A DNA stretch of 7,903 nt from assembly GCA_023474185.1 (NCBI GenBank), contig JAMCXR010000030.1, forward strand, positions 1 to 7,903. Reading direction: 5' to 3'. The notes beneath the pieces are model-generated. The model had not been told where the DNA came from. It did not search any database and was given only the letters and a program-made list of their open reading frames with translations. Source of the stretch: Patescibacteria group bacterium (GTDB taxonomy: Bacteria > Patescibacteriota > Minisyncoccia > UBA6257 > Colwellbacteraceae). The translations under genes were made by a program, and so were the position numbers. Below, piece by piece: positions 1 through 4,343 of this stretch (the stretch's first letter is position 1; every line of letters begins with the position of its first letter).

Positions 1-158
1 AGGATATGAAAATAAAAAGCGGCGAAGACGTCGGCCATACCCAGAGGGCCGGCGGAATGGCCGCTCCCCGCTTCAACCAGCATTTCGATAATCGATTCTC
101 TAATCTTGTTTGCTGTTTCTTTTAAGAATTTAACTTTTTCGTCGGTTAGAGGCTCCAT
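1..158 (-). CDS. tkt: Transketolase, N-terminal (thiamine-diphosphate-binding) part; 3' end beyond window
   Basis: Transketolase moves two-carbon ketol units between sugar phosphates in the non-oxidative pentose phosphate pathway, using thiamine diphosphate. Only the first 52 residues are present. Residues 26-45 contain the family's N-terminal signature, read here as EAGSGHSAGPLGMADVF, where the usual form is SGHPGxPLGMAD. The His of the GH pair contacts substrate and cofactor in known transketolases. The GHSAG variant is the form I associate with the separate N-terminal subunits of archaeal and CPR-type split transketolases, so the gene may be the small subunit and not a full-length enzyme; the window ends too early to tell. 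The ATG at 158-156 is 14 bases after the rpe stop, on the same strand, so the two are very likely co-transcribed, and they act in the same pathway. The upstream bases are A/T-rich with no Shine-Dalgarno sequence. Confidence 0.9.
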   Translation of the reverse strand, partial: MEPLTDEKVKFLKETANKIRESIIEMLVEAGSGHSAGPLGMADVFAAFYFHI

Positions 159-172
159 TGAAAAAAATTATT

Positions 173-811
173 TTAGATCGAGGCGAGGCGCTGAAACGCC
201 TCCTTGGGATTTTCGTTTTCAAAAATATAGCTGGCGGAGGTTATAATGTCGGCTCCGGCGGATTTCGCCTGTTCGGCGGTTTCCGCGTTCACGCCTCCGT
301 CTACTTCTATGATAGCATTCGGGAAAAGTTCGCGTAAAGATTTTATTTTTGCCAGCGAATTGCCGTCGAATTTTTGTCCGGCGAAACCCGGAGAAACGGA
401 AAGGATTTGAAATTCGTTAAATGCCGGCAGCAAATTGCTTTTATCTCCGATATCGGTTTTCGGCGAAATGGAAAGCATCAATTCCGCTCCGTATTCCGCG
501 CAGCTGCGGGTTAAGTCCTCAATATCAAAATCAGCTTCGGCTTGGACGATTACTCTTTTCGCTCCAGCGGCCAGCCAACGCAAAGATTCGCCAAACGCGT
601 CTTCAACCATGAGATGAGCTTCCACCTTAAGGGCCAAGCCAAGTTCGCCCATGAAAGAAAAAATTTCTTTCGGATTGTCCCAAGTGACGGCCTCGGAGAA
701 CTTCCCGTCGGAAACGTCGATTTGCACCCAGTCGGAAAACTCCGCGGATTTCAGCAATTTATCGGAAACGCAATCGAAATCTTTGCAATTTATCGCTGGA
801 ATAACTTTCAT
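173..811 (-). CDS. rpe: Ribulose-phosphate 3-epimerase-like TIM-barrel protein
   Basis: Predicted to interconvert ribulose 5-phosphate and xylulose 5-phosphate in the cytosol. The 212 residues are close to the usual 210-230. The order of motifs fits the family: an N-terminal strand VIPAIN (3-8), WVQIDVSDGKF (28-38) in place of the usual IHxDVMDGxF, VEAHLM (63-68), SVSPGFAGQKF (138-148) in place of NPGFGGQ, and IEVDGGVN (168-175) followed by AGADIITSASYIF for the phosphate site. Of the four residues that hold the divalent metal in characterised epimerases (His, Asp, His, Asp), three are present (D32, H66, D171). The first His is Gln (Q30). The usual PSILS start is replaced by PAINC. These changes make it a divergent branch, so a related phosphosugar activity is possible. 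The start codon (811-809) lies one base after tRNA-Cys, and the conserved VIPAIN strand right after Met1 supports that start. It ends 14 bases before transketolase. Confidence 0.85.
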   Translation of the reverse strand: MKVIPAINCKDFDCVSDKLLKSAEFSDWVQIDVSDGKFSEAVTWDNPKEIFSFMGELGLALKVEAHLMVEDAFGESLRWLAAGAKRVIVQAEADFDIEDLTRSCAEYGAELMLSISPKTDIGDKSNLLPAFNEFQILSVSPGFAGQKFDGNSLAKIKSLRELFPNAIIEVDGGVNAETAEQAKSAGADIITSASYIFENENPKEAFQRLASI

Positions 812-812
812 G

Positions 813-884
813 AGGCCTGGGCGGGAATCGAACCCGCGTATAAAGGTTTTGCAGACCTTCGCCTTGCCACTTGGCTACCAGGCC
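813..884 (-). tRNA. tRNA-Cys (anticodon GCA)
   Basis: Read on the minus strand, the 72 bases fold as a complete cloverleaf. It has a 7-bp acceptor stem GGCCTGG/CCAGGCC, T8-A9, a 3-bp D stem GCC/GGC with a loop containing GG, an anticodon stem AAGGT/ACCTT with loop CTGCAAA (anticodon GCA), a 5-base variable loop, a T stem GCGGG/CCCGC and T loop TTCGATT. The discriminator base is U73, which is characteristic of tRNA-Cys and a main identity element for cysteinyl-tRNA synthetase. CCA is not encoded: the bases after U73 are C and then the ATG of rpe, so CCA must be added after 3' processing. The gene lies 52 bases downstream of rbfA in the same orientation and is probably cut out of a longer transcript. 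Confidence 0.96.
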
Positions 885-936
885 GGATAAATGAATCCAA
901 TCTTTGAATTTTTCTCGGCCAACAAGCCGCCGATCT

Positions 937-1278
937 CTACTTATTATCCTCGCCGAGTAATATTTTTTCAATCCGCGATGCCTTTTCCGAGCTCTCGTCT
1001 ATGACAAAATCTATTTTGGGCATCGGCCTGATGTTCATTTTCCGGTTTAGCAGAAACTGAAGCCGGCCCTGCTCTTTTTTCAGGGCGCCCAGGACTTCTT
1101 TTTTTTTCGATTCGGGAAAAACGCTGATGCCGATCTCGGCGTACGACAAGTCTTTGGAAACCCTGACTCCGCTGATGGTAACCAAGGAGCCGTCGGGAAA
1201 ATCCATTTCCCGCAGGAAAAAATTACCCATTTCTTTTTGGATGACACTACTCACCCTGTCCGGCCGAAAAGTTCTCAT
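937..1278 (-). CDS. rbfA: Ribosome-binding factor A (RbfA)
   Basis: RbfA binds the immature 30S subunit near helix 1 of 16S rRNA and helps its late maturation. The 113-residue product is within the usual size of about 95-130. It has the KH-like family pattern: RPDRVSSVIQKE (5-16), VTISGVRVSKDLSYAEIGISV (33-53), a middle stretch ending in GRLQFLLNRKMNIRPMPKIDF, and the C-terminal DESSEKASRIEKIL. A longer reading from 1344 exists, but its first 22 residues are arginine-rich, fall inside infB and do not resemble the family. The ATG at 1278-1276 gives an ATGA overlap with the infB stop, which suggests translational coupling. infB-rbfA is a conserved bacterial gene pair. The stop codon is TAG. Confidence 0.95.
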   Translation of the reverse strand: MRTFRPDRVSSVIQKEMGNFFLREMDFPDGSLVTISGVRVSKDLSYAEIGISVFPESKKKEVLGALKKEQGRLQFLLNRKMNIRPMPKIDFVIDESSEKASRIEKILLGEDNK

Positions 1279-2726
1279 TCTGCAAAAATCTTGAGCTTGT
1301 CGCCGGCGAGGATTTTTCCGTCCGTTTCCACGAGCATTCCGCACTCATCCCCTCCCACGACTTCAGCGACGTCCTTGCGCTCTTTCTGCACGTTGACTAT
1401 GCGCGCGGAGGAAACGACGCTGCCGCGCCGCTCAACTTTGGCTTCCATTCCGGATTTCAGCGAACCCACCGACACCCTTCCTCCCAAGACCACCCGCTTT
1501 CCTTCCACGGAAAACACCTTCAATATTTCCAGCTCTCCGACGACCGTTTCTCCTTTAATCTTTTTCAAATGTTCCTCTATTTGTTCCACTATCCGGTAAA
1601 TGATGTCTGAAGAAAAAATATCTATTCCCCTCGACTCGGCTCGAGACTTCGCCGATCCGGCTATTTTTACCCTGAAGCCCGCAATTGCGCTTTTGGTGCT
1701 TATCGCCTGGTCGACGTCGCCGTCGGTAATGTCCCCGACTTCGCTCCCCACGATACGAACCCCCTCTATCGCTCCGACTACATGATTCAAAGCTTCGAGC
1801 GAACCGGATGTATCGGCCTTAGTGATGAGCTTGATTCCGCCTTCGCCTTCCGCAACTTCAGGGATTGCTTTCTTCGCCCCAGTAGAAGCAGCGCCGACGG
1901 TCAGTTTTATTTCGGCCAAATCGACGTCTCCGGCCTGAAATTTCTCCCCGACGGCCGGCAATTCCTCGAAACCGATAACTCTGGCCGGCGCCGACGGCAC
2001 AAGCTCGCCAATTCTTTCCCCTTTAAAATCTTCGAGCAGTTTTATCTTGCCGTAGGTGCTTTCGGTGGCTATGTACTCCCCAGTCCGCAACGTTCCATTC
2101 CTCAAGACTAGGCTAGCTACGACGCCGCGCCGGCTGTCCTTGGTTGCCTCGATAACAACCCCTTCGGCGGTAGCGTGCGGATCGTATTTGATATCCAAAA
2201 CGTCGCCGAGAAGAAGTATCAGTTCAATCAGATCGTTCACCCCTTCTCCGGTGACGGCCGAAACTCCCTGCCAGCTCACGTCACCGCCCAATCCTTCGAG
2301 CAGGACGCCGTTGGCCGACAATTCTGATTTTACTTTTTCGACGTTGGCGGCCAGCCTGTCGATTTTGGTAATCGCCACAACGTAAGGGGTTCCGACTTCT
2401 TTGAGAGTGTTAATGGCTTCGAGCGTCTGCGGCTTGACTCCTTCGTCCGCCGCTACAACCAAGATGGCGACGTCGGCTACAGTCGCCCCGCGAGAGCGCA
2501 TCGCCTTGAACGCTTCGTGTCCCGGAGTGTCGATAAAAGTAATCTTGCGGCCGTTGCGTTCTATTTCATAGGCGCCGATGGACTGCGTAATTCCGCCGGC
2601 TTCCCTGGAAGCAACGTTGGCTTTCCGAATGTAATCCAAAAGACTGGTTTTGCCGTGGTCGACGTGGCCCATCACCACCACGATGGGAGGGCGCGGTATT
2701 AGTTTTGTTGAGAGGTTCTCCGGCAT
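1275..2726 (-). CDS. infB: Translation initiation factor IF-2, short form without N-terminal domain
   Basis: IF-2 is the GTPase that brings fMet-tRNA to the 30S subunit and promotes 50S joining. The 483 residues cover only the conserved core. The G domain begins almost at once, with G1 GHVDHGKT (20-27), G2 GGITQSIG (44-51), G3 DTPGH (66-70), G4 TKID (120-123) and G5 SAV (156-158). A beta-barrel domain II follows (about 185-270), then the IF-2 domain III (about 298-388, with [13 protein letters not shown] and [12 protein letters not shown]), and the C-terminal fMet-tRNA-binding barrel (about 395-483, ending [12 protein letters not shown]...GDKLKIF). E. coli IF-2 has 890 residues, and the long N-terminal part is absent here. 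An in-frame TAA 15 bases upstream of the ATG rules out a longer reading. G4 has Thr for the usual Asn (NKxD). The stop TGA overlaps rbfA. No Shine-Dalgarno sequence is seen. Confidence 0.97.
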   Translation of the reverse strand: MPENLSTKLIPRPPIVVVMGHVDHGKTSLLDYIRKANVASREAGGITQSIGAYEIERNGRKITFIDTPGHEAFKAMRSRGATVADVAILVVAADEGVKPQTLEAINTLKEVGTPYVVAITKIDRLAANVEKVKSELSANGVLLEGLGGDVSWQGVSAVTGEGVNDLIELILLLGDVLDIKYDPHATAEGVVIEATKDSRRGVVASLVLRNGTLRTGEYIATESTYGKIKLLEDFKGERIGELVPSAPARVIGFEELPAVGEKFQAGDVDLAEIKLTVGAASTGAKKAIPEVAEGEGGIKLITKADTSGSLEALNHVVGAIEGVRIVGSEVGDITDGDVDQAISTKSAIAGFRVKIAGSAKSRAESRGIDIFSSDIIYRIVEQIEEHLKKIKGETVVGELEILKVFSVEGKRVVLGGRVSVGSLKSGMEAKVERRGSVVSSARIVNVQKERKDVAEVVGGDECGMLVETDGKILAGDKLKIFAE

Positions 2727-2735
2727 ACAGACATT

Positions 2736-2764
2736 AAGTTAGCAAAAAAATCGCATAAAAACAA
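2736..2764 (-). promoter_or_regulatory. Weak candidate promoter for infB-rbfA
   Basis: On the minus strand TTGTTT (2764-2759) is followed after 17 bases by TAACTT (2741-2736). Each matches its sigma-70 hexamer at only three positions. Transcription would begin about 3 bases before the infB ATG, giving a nearly leaderless message, which fits the missing Shine-Dalgarno sequence. The intergenic stretch 2727-2868 is where a promoter is expected, because the genes on either side diverge. It also contains a 5-bp inverted repeat GAACC/GGTTC (2802-2818) that could be an operator or mean nothing. Confidence 0.3.
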
Positions 2765-2856
2765 GAAAATGTTTTATCTTTCGATCCCGGAAACCTAACG
2801 CGAACCCGACTCCGGTTCCGTGTTCCGCCGCCGCTGTGTAAATCTTTTAAATCGCT

Positions 2857-2862
2857 TACAAT
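2857..2862 (+). promoter_or_regulatory. Candidate -10 element for the 293-residue protein gene
   Basis: TACAAT matches the sigma-70 -10 consensus at five of six positions. It ends 6 bases before the ATG at 2869, so a start site about 7 bases downstream would fall on or next to the A of the start codon, implying a leaderless mRNA. No good -35 hexamer is seen at 16-18 bases upstream, and no Shine-Dalgarno sequence lies before the ATG. Confidence 0.45.
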
Positions 2863-2868
2863 AAATTT

Positions 2869-3750
2869 ATGAGAAGATCACCAGAAAGCGGACCGTCTTT
2901 CTTTGCGGCGGGACAGGAAGCAGAGGAAGGTATAAAAGACAAAAAGGCCTACGAGATGGCGGCTGAGGCGCTGGAAAAAGACGCCGTCAAAGAGGAAGAC
3001 TTTGCCGATCTCTACGGAAAAGAAAACGTGCGGCGAGATTTGGAAAGAGTGGCGGAGGCGGAAAAGTACTTCCGGCAAGCGGCGACGCCGCAGTCGGAGC
3101 GCTTAAAACGGTACTCGACGATTTTTGAGTGGATAATCAACCAGCGCGTGGAACTCGGGGATTATTTCGGACCCAATGCTTTTACCAGGCGCGCTTCCCA
3201 TTACGACGATTTAATGAACGGCGTGGACACGATACTGGAGTTTCGCAACGATCCGGAAAAACCGAAACAAGCGTCTTACCTGACGCTCGGAATCGACGAC
3301 ACTTTCAGCACCAATCAGGAAGTCCAAGAAAGGAAATTGCGCCGCATTCAAGAAAAAATAAAAACCGGCGAGCTTACTAGGGTTAAATATTTCTCATCCG
3401 ACTATCTGAACTTCCGCGGAGAACTGAAAAACGTTCCGTTAATCATCCTTGGAACCGAACTAAAAACCGTAGCCGAACTCAGGGATTTGGCGCTAAGGGG
3501 AGACAACCGCGGACTGGATTCCCATCCGATACAGCATTTGCTGCTGCAGGAAGCTCAAACCCAAATTGCCGCTTTTTCCCGATACGCAGAGCACGTAGGA
3601 AAAGGAAACCTGGCAGAAATTTACAGGAACTCCGGCAGGGTTATAAGCGAGGTGATGTCGGAAAAACCGAATTTCGACGAGAATATCCTTAATCAGGACT
3701 GGGTTTTCCAGACTATGCAAGCCGCTTTAGATAATGTGTTTGGGAAGTGA
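2869..3750 (+). CDS. Unrecognised 293-residue soluble protein
   Basis: I do not recognise a named family. The product is soluble-looking: no signal peptide and no membrane segment. The N-terminal 75 residues are rich in Glu, Lys and Ala and are probably helical (KAYEMAAEALEK... ENVRRDLERVAEAEKYF). The middle looks like an alpha/beta core: NAFTRRASHYDDLMNGVDTI (103-122), then LTLGIDDTFS (138-147), a helix rich in Lys and Arg (151-166), and VKYFSSDY and VPLIILG strands (172-195). Acidic residues on neighbouring predicted strands (D113, D114, D120, E124, D143, D144) and nearby lysines loosely recall restriction-like nuclease folds; this is only a guess. It is the only plus-strand gene here, reading away from infB, and it ends 3 bases from the SET gene. 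M30 (2956) is an alternative start, but the -10 element favours 2869. The stop is TGA. Composition matches its neighbours. Confidence 0.85.
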   Translation: MRRSPESGPSFFAAGQEAEEGIKDKKAYEMAAEALEKDAVKEEDFADLYGKENVRRDLERVAEAEKYFRQAATPQSERLKRYSTIFEWIINQRVELGDYFGPNAFTRRASHYDDLMNGVDTILEFRNDPEKPKQASYLTLGIDDTFSTNQEVQERKLRRIQEKIKTGELTRVKYFSSDYLNFRGELKNVPLIILGTELKTVAELRDLALRGDNRGLDSHPIQHLLLQEAQTQIAAFSRYAEHVGKGNLAEIYRNSGRVISEVMSEKPNFDENILNQDWVFQTMQAALDNVFGK

Positions 3751-3753
3751 TTT

Positions 3754-4266
3754 TTACCGCTTTTCCGCCGCTTCTATTTTTTTGTTGATTAGCGGGGAAA
3801 AGTGTCCCCGGTATCTTTTTTGCACTTCCGGCAACCGCCAGTCGTCTCCGGTAATGTGGCCGCGGCAAAACGGGGAACCGCAGACGCATTGCCAGTCGGA
3901 AGAATAATTCTCGTTTTCCCACAAAGCATAGTCAGCGGTTATTTCTTCCCCCCGCTTTATATCCCTCCTCGCGATAAGAGTAAAAGCGTCTGCCATCCAG
4001 GTATTGGAATCACAAGAATGATTGATGAAGTATCCCTGTTCCACGCCGGGTTCTTCCACGCTAAACAAATCATTGTCTCATCGGATGACCAAGCGGCCTT
4101 GGCGAGTTTCCTGTTCGGCGGTCCGGCTGTCAACGTACTTGCCTCCCCAGACCAAAACATTTTCGCCCTCGGTAATCGGTTCGGTTGCAAACATTCCTTT
4201 GCCTTTTACACCGGTCTCCCTGATTTCTATTTTCGGATTAAGCCAGTCTTCTTTTTGTACTTCCAT
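3754..4266 (-). pseudogene. SET-domain protein (lysine methyltransferase type) interrupted by one in-frame TGA
   Basis: SET-domain proteins transfer methyl groups from S-adenosylmethionine to lysines. The 170-codon reading frame begins at ATG 4266-4264. The first half carries the SET N-terminal motif (GVKGKGMFATEPITEGENV, residues 19-37) and a GGKYV strand. Codon 63 (4080-4078) is TGA. In the same frame the second half continues with the SAM-binding NHSC motif (YFINHSCDSN, 79-88), GEEITADYA (106-114, the ELxxDY-type motif with the catalytic Tyr), a post-SET CVCGSPFC cysteine cluster (127-134), and a tail DWRLPEVQKRYRGHFSPLIN. No frameshift is needed, and both halves look well conserved. From memory of similar proteins the residue before DNDLFSVE is Trp, which a single TGG-to-TGA change would remove. 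The five other Trp codons are TGG. Options are a recent nonsense mutation, a sequencing error, or UGA read-through. It lies 77 bases downstream of the ATPase gene, same strand. Confidence 0.85.
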
Positions 4267-4343
4267 AAAAAAATAAAACGTCTCGCGGTTTTCTAATAAT
4301 AACGCGGCTGCCGCTAAACGGAAACCGGCGGCGCAAGCCGAAG

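Noticed and set aside
170..175. TAAAAT as an internal promoter for transketolase
   Set aside because: It overlaps the rpe stop codon and has no -35 element; co-transcription with rpe explains the gene better.
910..935. CGGC/GCCG hairpin between rbfA and tRNA-Cys as a terminator
   Set aside because: The stem has only 4 bp and is followed by an A-rich stretch on the minus strand, not a T run.
759..971. Minus-strand open frame of 70 codons across tRNA-Cys
   Set aside because: It is a translation of the tRNA gene itself and of parts of its neighbours, with no sign of being a protein.
1279..1344. N-terminal extension of RbfA from an ATG at 1344
   Set aside because: The extra 22 residues are arginine-rich, lie fully inside infB and do not resemble RbfA. 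The ATG at 1278 gives the common 4-base overlap and the family's normal N-terminus.
3754..3812. Inverted repeat CTTTTCC/GGAAAAG at the convergent gene ends
   Set aside because: The loop is about 30 bases and lies inside SET-domain coding sequence, so it is not a persuasive bidirectional terminator.
4078..4080. Genome-wide recoding of UGA as Trp or Gly (as in Gracilibacteria/SR1)
   Set aside because: TGA ends infB in a 4-base overlap with rbfA and also ends the 293-residue gene, so UGA acts as a normal stop in this window.
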